Translations under genes and position numbers: made by a program
Source of the DNA: an uncultured Brevundimonas sp.
GTDB lineage: Bacteria > Pseudomonadota > Alphaproteobacteria > Caulobacterales > Caulobacteraceae
DNA: 64,000 nucleotides
Assembly: GCF_937870815.1 (NCBI RefSeq)
Contig: NZ_CALMZS010000083.1
Location: forward strand, 1-64,000
Direction of reading: 5' to 3'
Shown here: positions 18,346 through 26,629 of the stretch, piece by piece
Layout: each line of letters starts with the position of its first letter
Position numbering within the stretch: position 1 is the stretch's first letter
The notes under the pieces: model-generated
Seen by the model: the letters and a program-made list of their open reading frames with translations, nothing else
Told to the model about the DNA's origin: nothing
Database searches by the model: none

Positions 18346-20387
18346 GGCCGAGGGCCCGCCGGCGCGCCCCGGCGCAGGTCGTCCGACAGGGTCAGAGGGG
18401 CCGAGCCGCCGTTCAGCCGGGCCTTGTAGACCGACATGTTCTCCATCACCCGCATCATGTAGTTGCGGGTCTCGGTGAACGGCGTGCATTCGATGAAGTC
18501 GACCGGGTCGACCTGGCCGCCGCGCGGGTCGCCGCACCGCGCCACCCACTGCGACGGTCGCGCCGGACCGGCGTTGTAGCCCACCGTGCTCAGCAGCATC
18601 GAGCCGCCGAAGCGGTTCATCAGGTCGCCGAGATGATAGCTGCCCAGCGTCATGTTGTAGTCCGGGTCCCACAGCCGCTCCGCCGAGAACGGCATGCCCA
18701 GCTGGCGGGCCACCAGGGCCCCGGTGGAGGGCAGGAACTGCATCATCCCCCGCGCGTCGGCGCTGGAGCGGGCGCGGGGGTCGAAACTGGATTCCTGGCG
18801 GGTGATGGCGAGGGTGAAGGCCAGCGGCGCGGCGCCCGGAACCTGGGGCGGAATGCGGATCGGGTACTGGCGTTCGGGCATCAGGAAGCCGCGCTGGCTG
18901 GCGGCCCGGCCCACCATCATGGCCGTGAAATCCTGGCCGTAGACGCGCGACAGATCCATCAGCAGGGCCAGTTCGGGGGCGCCCGGCAGGTCGTCGTCCA
19001 GCTGATAGGCGAACACCCGGAACAGGCTGGCCTCGCCGGTCTCGCCGAGGACGCGCAGGGCGCGGACCACTTCACTGGCCTCGAAGGCCGCCCGCTGGGC
19101 CTCGGTCGGAGCCGGATCGCCGGGCAGGGCGAGGGTGGTCACCCCGGCCTTCTCGGCGGCGAGCTGCCCGTAGAAGGTCTGGATGTGCTGCGCGCCGTTG
19201 CGATAGAATTCGATCGCGGCCGGGGTATTGCCCCGGGCTTCCGCCGCGCGCCCGAGCCAGTACATGGCCCGTCCCTGGGTGATCGGCGTCGACGACGACT
19301 GCCGCAGGATTTCGAAATGGGTGGCGGCCCGGTCCGGGTCGTTCAGCTTGGTCAGGGCCACCCATCCGGCGAAGAATTCGGCGTCGACCTTGCGCTCCCC
19401 CGAAGGGAAGCCGTGCCCGGCCATGGCGTCGTAGGCGGCCTGCCAGTTGCGCCGCTCCAGCGCGTCGAGGAAGTAGTTGCGGCGCTCCGTCCACAGGGTG
19501 TTCTGACCGTCCGTGTGGCTGGGCGCGGGGGGCAGGGCGGCGAGCAGCGGAAAGCCTTCGGCCTGGCGGCTCTGGGAACGCAGGATGCGCACCCGCTCCA
19601 GCGCGACGGCCGGATCCATCGCCTGGGCCGGGGTCAGTCCCGCGACCACGGCGTCCGGGCTGTAGGCCGAGCGCAGCGCCATCGCGGCTTCGGCCACGGC
19701 GCGGCGCTCCGGCGAGACCAGCTGGATCATGGCCCGCGTGGCCGGGCCGTGGGGGCCCGGCAGCAGCATGTCCAGCCGCGCCGCGTGGTCGGCCTGGGTC
19801 AGCCAGCCGCCCCAGCGGGTCAGGATGCGGGTCTGCACCGCCTCGTCGAACGAGCGGCGGCGCCACCAGTCGGTGATCAGCCGGCGGGCCTCGTCGGCCC
19901 GGCCGCGCTGCTCGAGCGCGTCGGCCAGGGCGACGGCGCCCTCGGCCGTGGTCGGCGGAGTCCGGGCGAACATCGACAGGGCCGCGTCCGGGCCCGCATA
20001 GGCGAGGTCCAGGGCCCGCTCGGCCGCGGCGCGCCGGCTCTCGCTCCGGGGCCAGCCGGCGAAGCGCGTCTGCGCCTCGGCGAGGTCGCCGTAGGGCAGT
20101 TGCTCGGCGGAGGTGTCGAGCAGGGCCCACTCCACCAGCTTGCGGGCGACCGGGTCGCCAATCTGCGCCGCCGTCGAGCGGGCCCCGAGGACGTCGCGGG
20201 CCCGGGCCCGGGCCAGGCCCTCGCGGAAAAGGGCGGCGTCCCGGTCGTTCAGCTGCCGCGCCTGCGCGCCCTGCGGCGCCACGGCCGAATACGGCGTCTC
20301 CTGCGTGACCAGCGAATCGGGCGCGGGGGCGAACAGAGCCAGGGCGGCCGCCAGACTGGTTGCGATCATGCCGTGTCCGATCCCCAT
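18333..20387 (-). CDS. Soluble lytic murein transglycosylase, Slt70-like
   Basis: Cleaves peptidoglycan between MurNAc and GlcNAc, forming 1,6-anhydro ends, in the periplasm. 684 aa; signal peptide near residues 7-25, starting at MGIGHG or at MIATSL (20369). A long alpha-helical superhelix precedes the C-terminal catalytic domain, which has ITRQESSFDPRARS (catalytic Glu), ADARGMMQFLPST and TVGYNAGPARPSQW. Domain order and size match Slt70. It is divergent from dapA. Confidence 0.93.
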   Translation of the reverse strand: MGIGHGMIATSLAAALALFAPAPDSLVTQETPYSAVAPQGAQARQLNDRDAALFREGLARARARDVLGARSTAAQIGDPVARKLVEWALLDTSAEQLPYGDLAEAQTRFAGWPRSESRRAAAERALDLAYAGPDAALSMFARTPPTTAEGAVALADALEQRGRADEARRLITDWWRRRSFDEAVQTRILTRWGGWLTQADHAARLDMLLPGPHGPATRAMIQLVSPERRAVAEAAMALRSAYSPDAVVAGLTPAQAMDPAVALERVRILRSQSRQAEGFPLLAALPPAPSHTDGQNTLWTERRNYFLDALERRNWQAAYDAMAGHGFPSGERKVDAEFFAGWVALTKLNDPDRAATHFEILRQSSSTPITQGRAMYWLGRAAEARGNTPAAIEFYRNGAQHIQTFYGQLAAEKAGVTTLALPGDPAPTEAQRAAFEASEVVRALRVLGETGEASLFRVFAYQLDDDLPGAPELALLMDLSRVYGQDFTAMMVGRAASQRGFLMPERQYPIRIPPQVPGAAPLAFTLAITRQESSFDPRARSSADARGMMQFLPSTGALVARQLGMPFSAERLWDPDYNMTLGSYHLGDLMNRFGGSMLLSTVGYNAGPARPSQWVARCGDPRGGQVDPVDFIECTPFTETRNYMMRVMENMSVYKARLNGGSAPLTLSDDLRRGAPAGPRPYTP

Positions 20388-20477
20388 TGCATCACGGTTG
20401 CGGCGCCGCCGCCGGCAACCTAACCTCCCACGCTTCGCCTCGGGCGTCGCCCATTTCCACGCAGGATCATCGTTTCA

Positions 20478-21362
20478 ATGACCGCCCCCTTGTTCAAGGG
20501 CGTGATCACCGCCCTGATCACACCTCTTCGTGACGGAAAGGTGGACGAAGCCGCCTTCCGGACGCTGCTGGAACGCCAGATCGCGGCCGGGGTTCACGGG
20601 GTGGTGCCGATGGGCACCACGGGCGAGAGCGCCTCCCTGCATCTCGACGAGCACAAGCGGGTCGTGGAGCTGTGCGTCGAGGTCGCCGCCGGCCGCCTGC
20701 GCGTGATCGCCGGCGCGGGCGCCTCGGCCACCGACAAGTCGATCGACCTGGTCCGCCACGCCAAGACGGTCGGCGCGGACGGCGCGCTGGTGGTGACCCC
20801 CTACTACAACCGGCCGTCGCAGGCCGGCATGGCCGCCCATTTCGAGGCCGTCGCCGAGGCCGTCCAGCTGCCGGTTCTGCTCTACAACGTGCCGGGCCGC
20901 ACCGGGGTCGACCTGGCCGACGAGACCGTGGCCCGGCTGGCCTCGCACCCGAACATCGTCGGCATCAAGGACGCCACCGGCGACCTGGCCCGGGTCAGCT
21001 GGATGCGGGCCCACATCATCGACCAGCAGTTCGACCTGATCTCGGGTGACGATTCCAGCTACCTCGGCCATCACGCCCACGGCGGGGTCGGGGTGATCTC
21101 GGTGACCTCCAACGTCGCCCCCGAGGCCATGGTGGCGCTGCACGAGGCCGCCGCACGCGGCGACTACGCCGCGGCCCGGGAGTGGCAGGACCGGCTGATC
21201 GGCCTGCACAGGGCCCTGTTCCTCGACAACTCCCCGTCGCCGGCCAAATACGCCCTGGCCCGGCTGGGCCTGTGCACCGAGGAGGTCCGCCTGCCGCTGG
21301 CCCCGACCGCCGACGCCGTGAAGCCGGCGATCGACCGGGCCATGGCGGAAGCGGGAGTCTAG
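20478..21362 (+). CDS. dapA: 4-hydroxy-tetrahydrodipicolinate synthase
   Basis: First committed step of lysine and meso-diaminopimelate synthesis: condenses pyruvate with aspartate semialdehyde. 294 aa TIM barrel. Landmarks: [34 protein letters not shown] (active-site Tyr and Arg) and the Schiff-base lysine in [13 protein letters not shown]. Normal length. It is followed directly by dispersed repeat copy B. Confidence 0.97.
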   Translation: MTAPLFKGVITALITPLRDGKVDEAAFRTLLERQIAAGVHGVVPMGTTGESASLHLDEHKRVVELCVEVAAGRLRVIAGAGASATDKSIDLVRHAKTVGADGALVVTPYYNRPSQAGMAAHFEAVAEAVQLPVLLYNVPGRTGVDLADETVARLASHPNIVGIKDATGDLARVSWMRAHIIDQQFDLISGDDSSYLGHHAHGGVGVISVTSNVAPEAMVALHEAAARGDYAAAREWQDRLIGLHRALFLDNSPSPAKYALARLGLCTEEVRLPLAPTADAVKPAIDRAMAEAGV

Positions 21363-21440
21363 AAAAAACGGTGTGTCAGAGTCGGCAGAGTCGGCGCCCG
21401 GTCCGCGAAAATTCGGTGTGTCAGAGTCGGCAGAGTCGGC
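21362..21440 (+). repeat. Dispersed repeat, copy B (two units)
   Basis: Two identical 27-nt units (21369-21395 and 21414-21440) carry the core GAGTCGGCAGAGTCGGC, itself a doubled GAGTCGGC. They are 45 bp apart and preceded by GAAAAAACG. The layout (GAAAAAACG, unit, GGCGCC, spacer, AATTCGGTGTG, unit) matches copy A near dnaE, with a spacer 9 nt longer and the opposite orientation. It begins at the dapA stop. Confidence 0.78.
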
Positions 21441-21598
21441 AAATCCGACTCGCCGCGCGTCGCCGAAGCTGGAAGGTGTTCTGTCTCTGGAAGTCGGTCG
21501 GGCCATGGGCGCAGCATAAACCGGGCCTGCGTCAGAATCGGACGTAGGCCGGAGGCGACGGCTTCGCGAGCGCCGATGGAGCGTGTAGGAGGGCCGGA

Positions 21599-22069
21599 AT
21601 GGCCGCCGAGAAACCCAGGACCAAGGTCATCGCCGAGAACCGCCGGGCGAAATTCGACTATTTCCTCGAGGACCATACCGAGGCCGGGATCCAGCTGCTG
21701 GGCACCGAGATCAAGGCGCTGCGCGACGGCCGGGCCAATATCGCCGAATCCTATGCGGCGGTGGAGGGGCGCGAGATCGTGCTGATCAACGCCGACATCC
21801 CGCCCTACAAACAGGCCAACCGCTTCAACCACGAGCCGCGCCGGCCGCGGAAGCTGCTGCTGCACCGCAAGCAGATCGACCGGTTGATCGGCGCCGTCCA
21901 GCGCGACGGCCAGACCATCATCCCGATCCGGCTCTATCTGAACGAGGCGGGCAAGGCCAAGCTGGAGATCGCCCTGGCCAAGGGCAAGAAGCTGCACGAC
22001 AAGCGCGAGGCCACGGCCCAGCGCGACTGGCAGCGCGACAAGGCGCGGCTGATGAAGGAGCGGGGGTAG
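21599..22069 (+). CDS. smpB: SsrA-binding protein SmpB
   Basis: Partner of tmRNA in trans-translation, which rescues stalled ribosomes. 156 aa, intact. Landmarks: [42 protein letters not shown] and the basic tail [20 protein letters not shown]. The start follows GTAGGAGG. The last 41 codons lie in a 126-bp repeat found again at 23639-23764, the sign of integration into this gene with reconstitution of its 3' end. The tmRNA gene is not in the window. Confidence 0.96.
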   Translation: MAAEKPRTKVIAENRRAKFDYFLEDHTEAGIQLLGTEIKALRDGRANIAESYAAVEGREIVLINADIPPYKQANRFNHEPRRPRKLLLHRKQIDRLIGAVQRDGQTIIPIRLYLNEAGKAKLEIALAKGKKLHDKREATAQRDWQRDKARLMKERG

Positions 22070-22071
22070 GC
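21946..22071 (+). repeat. Left direct repeat of the smpB islet (attachment-site-like)
   Basis: 126 bp matching 23639-23764 with a single difference (22066 G versus 23759 T), which is silent in the SmpB frame (GGG/GGT). It covers the end of smpB and two bases past the stop. Confidence 0.92.
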
Positions 22072-22148
22072 CTTTCGAGAGCGGCGCGTTGACTAACCGG
22101 AGCGTTTCACCCCCTCTTGCCATCCAGGTATGGGTCTGAAGGGTCTCC

Positions 22149-23171
22149 ATGTTCTCGCAACAGCCTAACCGACCATGGGCCTCAGGCATGCTCGGCTTGG
22201 CCATTCTGACTGTCTCCGCTGAACCGACCATCTCCAGACAGGAGCCGCAGACCGCTGTAAGCCCTGATGAAGCCGCCAGGGGTGAAGCCATGGTCGTGCT
22301 TCCCGACGGCCGGAGGCTTCATCTGAAATGCAGTGGGACAGGCGAGCCAACGGTCATCCTGGACGCGGGGCTAGGGCTGGATTCCTCGGTGTGGACGCGA
22401 GTTCAGCCGGAGCTCGCCGAAATAACCCGGACCTGCGCCTATGATCGGGCCGGCTATGGCCAAAGCGATCCAGGACCGCTGCCTCGCGATTCTGCGCACC
22501 GCGCGAGTGATCTGTTGGGAATGCTCGAGGCCACCGTGGAGAATGGACCCTTTGTGCTTGTGGCCCATTCGGCGGCAGAGCTCACAGCGCGCATCGTCAC
22601 TGAACGGCGACCGGACCTCATAGCCGGGTTGATCCTTGTCGACCCGGGCGCCGACCTGGAGAGGTTGAAAACCATCGGACCGGTCTGGGCAGCCGCATAC
22701 GCCGCGGGACAGTCCGCCGCGCTCAAGTGTATTCGGGCCACGGCGGCTGGCGAAATGAGGCCGGGCAACCCCATCTACGTCGAATGCGGCTCTCCGCCCA
22801 CGGACGGTCCTCTGGCAAGCCGCGAGATGGCCGCCGCCGTTCTGTCGGAGAATGAGCCGGATTCGGCAGGGATCGATGAAAGACAGAGAGCCCAAGGCTC
22901 GCTGGGCGACGTATCCCTCATTGTCTTGACGGCGGAGAACAAGTTCGGGGCCAATGAAGGTGCCGCACCGGCCGAAACCCAGCCCTTGCGGCGAGCTTGG
23001 TCAGAGGCTGGTGCGATGATCGCAGCGTCATCGAGTCGAGGTGAACAGCGCATGGTTCCAGAAGCCTCGCATGTGATCCAGTTCGAGCAGCCGCAGGCCG
23101 TGATCGATGCAGTCAGGGACGTGGTGGAGAGGGCTCGCTCCGGGACGGAGAGCGGAGAGTCGACCTCTTGA
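22149..23171 (+). CDS. Alpha/beta hydrolase (islet cargo)
   Basis: 340 aa; substrate unknown. The oxyanion region is VILDAGLGLDSSVW, then CAYDRAGYGQSDPGP, then nucleophile elbow VLVAHSAAE (Ser, though the usual GHSxGG glycines are replaced). The catalytic His is probably in EASHVIQFEQP, and the acid near LTAENKFG. The first 30 residues contain a short hydrophobic run (GMLGLAILTVSAEP) that could export it. Codon use is less GC-biased than in neighbours, so it was probably acquired. Its TGA overlaps the TTG start of the next gene. Confidence 0.8.
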   Translation: MFSQQPNRPWASGMLGLAILTVSAEPTISRQEPQTAVSPDEAARGEAMVVLPDGRRLHLKCSGTGEPTVILDAGLGLDSSVWTRVQPELAEITRTCAYDRAGYGQSDPGPLPRDSAHRASDLLGMLEATVENGPFVLVAHSAAELTARIVTERRPDLIAGLILVDPGADLERLKTIGPVWAAAYAAGQSAALKCIRATAAGEMRPGNPIYVECGSPPTDGPLASREMAAAVLSENEPDSAGIDERQRAQGSLGDVSLIVLTAENKFGANEGAAPAETQPLRRAWSEAGAMIAASSSRGEQRMVPEASHVIQFEQPQAVIDAVRDVVERARSGTESGESTS

Positions 23172-23569
23172 AACGGATTGGCGCGATCTTTCTGACGGGT
23201 ATGGCGGCGGCCTGTTCATCGCAGGCACCCGCGCCGTCGGGCGCAGGCCTCTGCTGGCGAATGTTCGAAGTCGCTGAACAACAGCCCCGGTTCGAGATCA
23301 TCGCCCGCGATGTTCCCAACCTCGAAAGCTGTGCGGCCCAACTGGAGGGTGCGCGAATGATGGAGGGACGCCCGACATCGGGAGCCTACAACGGGCACTT
23401 CATCTTCGCGACCGAGGAACAGATAACCTCGGCCGCAGCGATAGATGGCACCCGAATTCGGGTCTTTGAGGCCGAGGACCGGCGGGAAGTACAGGAGGGG
23501 ATTCGGGCGCTCATCGAGCGCCAATCGTCGGTCGAACGCCCGTCCCGCGAGTTGACCTCGACGCAATAA
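23168..23569 (+). CDS. Small lipoprotein (islet cargo), function unknown
   Basis: 133 aa from TTG, overlapping the hydrolase stop (TTGA). The N-terminus [19 protein letters not shown] has a basic start, a hydrophobic core and a lipobox-like AAAC, so it is likely lipidated. The mature part has one more cysteine pair (GLCW and LESCAAQ) and a mixed alpha/beta pattern. No family is recognised. The coupling to the hydrolase suggests the two act together at the envelope. Confidence 0.65.
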   Translation: MKRIGAIFLTGMAAACSSQAPAPSGAGLCWRMFEVAEQQPRFEIIARDVPNLESCAAQLEGARMMEGRPTSGAYNGHFIFATEEQITSAAAIDGTRIRVFEAEDRREVQEGIRALIERQSSVERPSRELTSTQ

Positions 23570-23638
23570 GACTCCCGTCGCCGCCCACGTCCACTTGAAA
23601 ACCTCTTCGGACATCGCCGTCTTCGGCAGGCCCGTGTT

Positions 23639-23764
23639 GGCGGGCAAGGCCAAGCTGGAGATCGCCCTGGCCAAGGGCAAGAAGCTGCACGACAAGCGCG
23701 AGGCCACGGCCCAGCGCGACTGGCAGCGCGACAAGGCGCGGCTGATGAAGGAGCGGGGTTAGGC
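23639..23764 (+). pseudogene. Duplicated smpB 3' fragment (right direct repeat)
   Basis: Encodes the last 40 SmpB residues ([20 protein letters not shown] onward) and a TAG stop but has no start, so it is a remnant. It differs from the intact gene end by one silent base. Its stop overlaps the TAA of the convergent gene at 23759-23953 by 4 nt. This suggests that it is the original chromosomal smpB end, left behind when the element supplied a new one. Confidence 0.9.
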
Positions 23765-23953
23765 GACCGGCTGGGCGTCGAGGATGCCCGGCGTCGACGC
23801 CGCGGCCTGCTCCGCGCCCCAGGGCCCGAGCGACGGCGGGGTCCATTGCTGGACGACCATGGCCAGAATCGCGATCAGGGCGGCGATCAGCAGCGCCCAC
23901 ACCGCCGCCCGCCGTTCCTCGCGGGTGAACGCCTCCCGCTGTGCGCTATGCAT
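23759..23953 (-). CDS. Small single-pass membrane protein
   Basis: 64 aa with a strong GGGAGG site before its ATG. A charged N-terminus ([16 protein letters not shown]) is followed by a helix ([17 protein letters not shown], about residues 18-34) and an Ala/Pro-rich tail. N-in orientation is likely from the positive residues. Function unknown. In the pre-islet chromosome it would have been tail-to-tail with smpB. Confidence 0.65.
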   Translation of the reverse strand: MHSAQREAFTREERRAAVWALLIAALIAILAMVVQQWTPPSLGPWGAEQAAASTPGILDAQPVA

Positions 23954-24084
23954 GACAACCTCCCAGGTCCCGCCCGATCAACGCGGGGTCGGCGACGCCG
24001 TTCCTGGGAAACAGTCTACACCCGCGGACCCATGATTCGTGTGGCGCGGGAAACACGGTCGCCTCCCGGGCGACCGATGTTCGA

Positions 24085-24729
24085 TCACGCTTCGATGATC
24101 GCCCGCGCCCGCCGGAAGACCTCCTCGAACATCGCCGCCGTCAGCCGGCCGGTGTTCGTGTTCAGCCGCGAGCAGTGGTAGCTGTTGAGCAGCACATAGG
24201 GTCCGATCTCGGCCTGGGCCCCGTGGCCCGCCGCCATGGCGCCGGCCGGCCGCCCCAGCGCCTTCAGCACATTGCGGCGCGACACGTCGCCGAGGGTGAG
24301 GATGACCCTGAGCCGGGGCAGGGCGGCCAGGCGCGACCGCAGGAACGGCCGGCAGGCCGCCTCCTCGACCGGCAGGGGCTTGTTGCCGGGCGGGGCGCAA
24401 CGCACCGCATTGGTGATCATGCAGTCGACCAGTTCGAGATCGTCGTCGCCGTTCGGGTCATAGGTCCCGCGCGCGAAACCCGTCTTCAGCAGGGTGTCGT
24501 AGAGCAGCCGGCCGGCGTGGTCGCCGGTGAACGGCCGGCCGGTGCGGTTGGCCCCGGTCCGGCCCGGGGCGAGGCCCGCGACCAGCAGCCGCGCCCGCGG
24601 GTCGCCGAACGAGGGGGCGGCGCCGTTCCACCAGCCGGGGTTCTGGCGGGCGTTCTCGAGCCGGTATTCGACCAGCCGGGGACAGAGCGGGCAGTCGCGC
24701 GGCGCCTCGGGGGGGTAGGGGGGGGTCAT
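24085..24729 (-). CDS. Type-5 (UDGb-like) uracil-DNA glycosylase
   Basis: Removes uracil, and in this family also hypoxanthine and other deaminated bases, from DNA to start base excision repair. 214 aa. Cysteines in CPLCPR plus later ones (DCMITNAVRCAPP) fit a 4Fe-4S cluster. Motif I is GLAPGRTGANRTGRPFTGD, the family 5 form, and motif II lies in NSYHCSRLNTNTGRLT. Only the catalytic-motif reading distinguishes it from family 4. Upstream lies a REP pair. Confidence 0.88.
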   Translation of the reverse strand: MTPPYPPEAPRDCPLCPRLVEYRLENARQNPGWWNGAAPSFGDPRARLLVAGLAPGRTGANRTGRPFTGDHAGRLLYDTLLKTGFARGTYDPNGDDDLELVDCMITNAVRCAPPGNKPLPVEEAACRPFLRSRLAALPRLRVILTLGDVSRRNVLKALGRPAGAMAAGHGAQAEIGPYVLLNSYHCSRLNTNTGRLTAAMFEEVFRRARAIIEA

Positions 24730-24781
24730 GGTCGGGCTCTACCGTTCTGTTCGTCGCCGCGAAAGCCATCCCATTCCGGTC

Positions 24782-24912
24782 GTCATCCTCGGGCTTGACC
24801 CGAGGATCAGACCATCCGGTGCGCGGTGCATAGCTGGTCCACGCTATCAGGGCCGCCACAAACGCACAGCCTGAGGCCCCCTCTGATCCTCGGGTCGAGC
24901 CCGAGGATGACG
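24782..24912. repeat. REP-type inverted pair (REPIN-like)
   Basis: Two copies of a roughly 28-30-nt palindromic unit, GTCATCCTCGGGCTTGACCC and so on (24782-24810 and 24885-24912), face each other about 75 nt apart with one T/C difference. Each unit has its own internal symmetry (CCTCGGG/CCCGAGG). This unit is common between alphaproteobacterial genes. It lies between the uracil glycosylase and NYN genes. Confidence 0.8.
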
Positions 24913-24945
24913 GCGGAGGGTTGGGGTAGGCGAGGGACGAGGCCG

Positions 24946-25482
24946 TCAGCCCGCCCGCGGCCGGCCGATCTCCGGCAGCAGGTCCTGCAGCTCGACGAAG
25001 GCGTCGGCCTGGCGACGCAGCTCGTCGGCGATCTGGGGCGGCTGACTCCTCAGGGTCGAGACCACCGTCACCCGCACCCCCTTGGCCTGCACCGCCTGGA
25101 CCAGCCGCCGGAAGTCGCCGTCGCCGCTGAACAGCACCATCTGGTCCACGCGCGGCGCCAGCTCCAGCATGTCGACGGCGATCTCGATGTCCATATTGCC
25201 CTTGGTGCGCGACTGGCCCTGGGCGTCGGTGAAGCGCTTGACCGGCTTGGTCACCACGCTGAAGCCATTGTAGTCGAGCCAGTCGACCAGCGGCCGGATC
25301 GGCGAGAATTCCTCGCCCTCGATCACGGCGGTGTAATAATGGGCGCGAACCAGAACGCCTTTCGCGCGATACATCTCCAGCAGCCTGCTGAAGTCGAGGT
25401 CGGCGTTCAGCGCCCTGGCGGCGGAATAGAGATTGGCCCCGTCGATGAACAGGGCGATGCGCTCGGTCGGAAAAGGCGTCAT
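24946..25482 (-). CDS. NYN (LabA/DUF88) domain protein, putative RNase
   Basis: 178 aa from [18 protein letters not shown]. The PIN-like NYN fold is shown by the acidic residues in FIDGANLY (about residue 14), DIEIAVDML and LFSGDGDFRRLV, which would hold a catalytic metal. LabA-type proteins are thought to act on RNA; no substrate is known. The ATG lies inside CATGG, overlapping a possible folK start on the other strand, so the divergent promoters must lie within coding sequence. Confidence 0.85.
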   Translation of the reverse strand: MTPFPTERIALFIDGANLYSAARALNADLDFSRLLEMYRAKGVLVRAHYYTAVIEGEEFSPIRPLVDWLDYNGFSVVTKPVKRFTDAQGQSRTKGNMDIEIAVDMLELAPRVDQMVLFSGDGDFRRLVQAVQAKGVRVTVVSTLRSQPPQIADELRRQADAFVELQDLLPEIGRPRAG

Positions 25483-26038
25483 GGAAATCGGTTCCGCAAA
25501 CATGGACGTGCCGGTCGCCGTCGACATGGACGACGCCCTCGATCCGGACGACGCCGTCATCGTCGCGCTGGGCTGCAATGACAAGGGGGCCTGGCGCGAT
25601 TGCCGCGAGGCCCTGGAGGCGGCCCTGGCCCGCTTCCGCGCCGAGGGGATCGACGTGCTCAGGCGCTCGTCGTGGTGGCGTTCGGCGGCCTGGCCCGATC
25701 CCGACGACCCGCCGTTCCTGAACGGGGTGGTCATCGTCCGCACGGCCCACGATCCGCACGCCCTGATGGCCGCCCTGGGGCGGATCGAGGAGGCCTTCGG
25801 CCGGCGGCGCGGCCTGCGCAACGCGCCGCGGACCCTCGACCTCGACCTGATCGCCTACGGCCGGCTGAGCGGCGACCTCGACGGCCTGATCCTGCCGCAT
25901 CCCCGGGCGGCGGAACGCCGGTTCGTGATGGGGCCTCTGGCGGAGATCGCTCCGGAGTGGGAGCATCCGGGCGGCGGCCGGGCGGTCGATCTGGCCGATG
26001 CGGCGCCGGTCGGCAAGGACGCCGCCCCGGCGCGCTGA
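25481..26038 (+). CDS. folK: 6-hydroxymethyl-7,8-dihydropterin pyrophosphokinase
   Basis: Transfers pyrophosphate from ATP to the pterin, the step before dihydropteroate synthase in folate synthesis. 185 aa from [10 protein letters not shown] (GGAAAAGG upstream); MDVPVAVDM at 25502 is an equally plausible start. HPPK landmarks: [19 protein letters not shown], the [10 protein letters not shown] strand, [22 protein letters not shown] (metal and ATP residues) and [12 protein letters not shown]. folP and folB are not nearby. Confidence 0.9.
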   Translation: MEIGSANMDVPVAVDMDDALDPDDAVIVALGCNDKGAWRDCREALEAALARFRAEGIDVLRRSSWWRSAAWPDPDDPPFLNGVVIVRTAHDPHALMAALGRIEEAFGRRRGLRNAPRTLDLDLIAYGRLSGDLDGLILPHPRAAERRFVMGPLAEIAPEWEHPGGGRAVDLADAAPVGKDAAPAR

Positions 26039-26063
26039 TCGCCTCATTCCCGCCGATGCGGCG

Positions 26064-26092
26064 TTGCACAATGGCCTCCGACCCTATATTTT
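26064..26092 (+). promoter_or_regulatory. Promoter of rpoZ
   Basis: TTGCAC (26064-26069) and an AT-rich TATATTTT (26085-26092) give a spacer of 15-17 nt depending on the frame chosen. It lies 32 nt before the rpoZ start and is one of the few AT-rich patches in the region. Confidence 0.55.
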
Positions 26093-26123
26093 GTGCGGTT
26101 CTCTCCCGCGCTCGAGGAATTTC

Positions 26124-26483
26124 ATGGCCCGCGTCACTGTCGAAGACTGCATCGAGAAGGTGCCGAACCGTTTTGGTCTGGTCCTGCTGGCCGGGCACCG
26201 GGCCCGCTCCATCGCCAACGGCGCGCCGCTGACGGTCGATCGCGACAATGACAAGAACCCCGTCGTGGCCCTGCGCGAACTGGCCGACGCCACCGTCAGC
26301 CCGGACGAGCTGCAGGAGAACATCATCGTCACCCTGCAGCGGGTCGACGAACGCAGCGAAGCCGAGGACGAGGCCGAGACCGTCGCCCTGCTGGCCGAGC
26401 CGCAGCACATGAACATGGCCGAAGCCGAGCTGATCCGCGCGCTGCAGAGCGACCGCGACGGCGGCCAGGAGGAGCGGTACTGA
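26124..26483 (+). CDS. rpoZ: RNA polymerase omega subunit
   Basis: Helps assemble RNA polymerase and takes part in ppGpp binding. 119 aa from [17 protein letters not shown], with GAGGAA upstream. Conserved core: [14 protein letters not shown] and the [12 protein letters not shown] region. The C-terminus is longer than in E. coli and acidic, as in other alphaproteobacteria. It is directly upstream of spoT, the classic rpoZ-spoT arrangement. An AGGAGGAG at its 3' end may serve a downstream start. Confidence 0.95.
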   Translation: MARVTVEDCIEKVPNRFGLVLLAGHRARSIANGAPLTVDRDNDKNPVVALRELADATVSPDELQENIIVTLQRVDERSEAEDEAETVALLAEPQHMNMAEAELIRALQSDRDGGQEERY

Positions 26484-26629
26484 CGGCCGGGCCCGCCAAC
26501 GGCATCACCATCCTGCCGGCGCGGACCTCGCCGCCCGCGCCGCCTCTGAAAGCTGCCAATCTCAACGATCCCGAGGGCGACCGTCCGGCCGCCGCCCCCG
26601 AGCCCGCCCCCGAACCCGCAAGGGCCCGG

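Larger units (their letters stand above)
21946..23764. mobile_element. Genomic islet integrated at the smpB 3' end
   Basis: A 126-bp direct repeat of the smpB 3' end flanks about 1.57 kb (22072-23638) holding an alpha/beta hydrolase gene and a lipoprotein gene. The inner DNA is visibly less GC-rich than the surroundings, with many A/T third positions. This is the signature of site-specific integration that restores the target gene. No integrase remains, so it is a reduced element or one mobilised in trans. The right-hand copy abuts the small membrane protein gene, as expected of the original chromosomal end. Confidence 0.8.

Noticed and set aside
22149-23569. Toxin-antitoxin pair in the islet
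   Set aside because: The first product is a clear alpha/beta hydrolase and the second a lipoprotein with export signal, which does not fit a cytoplasmic toxin-antitoxin module.
24458-26071. 537-aa minus ORF spanning the REP pair, NYN and folK
   Set aside because: A chance open frame that includes the REP translation SDPRVKPEDDD; real genes lie in other frames.
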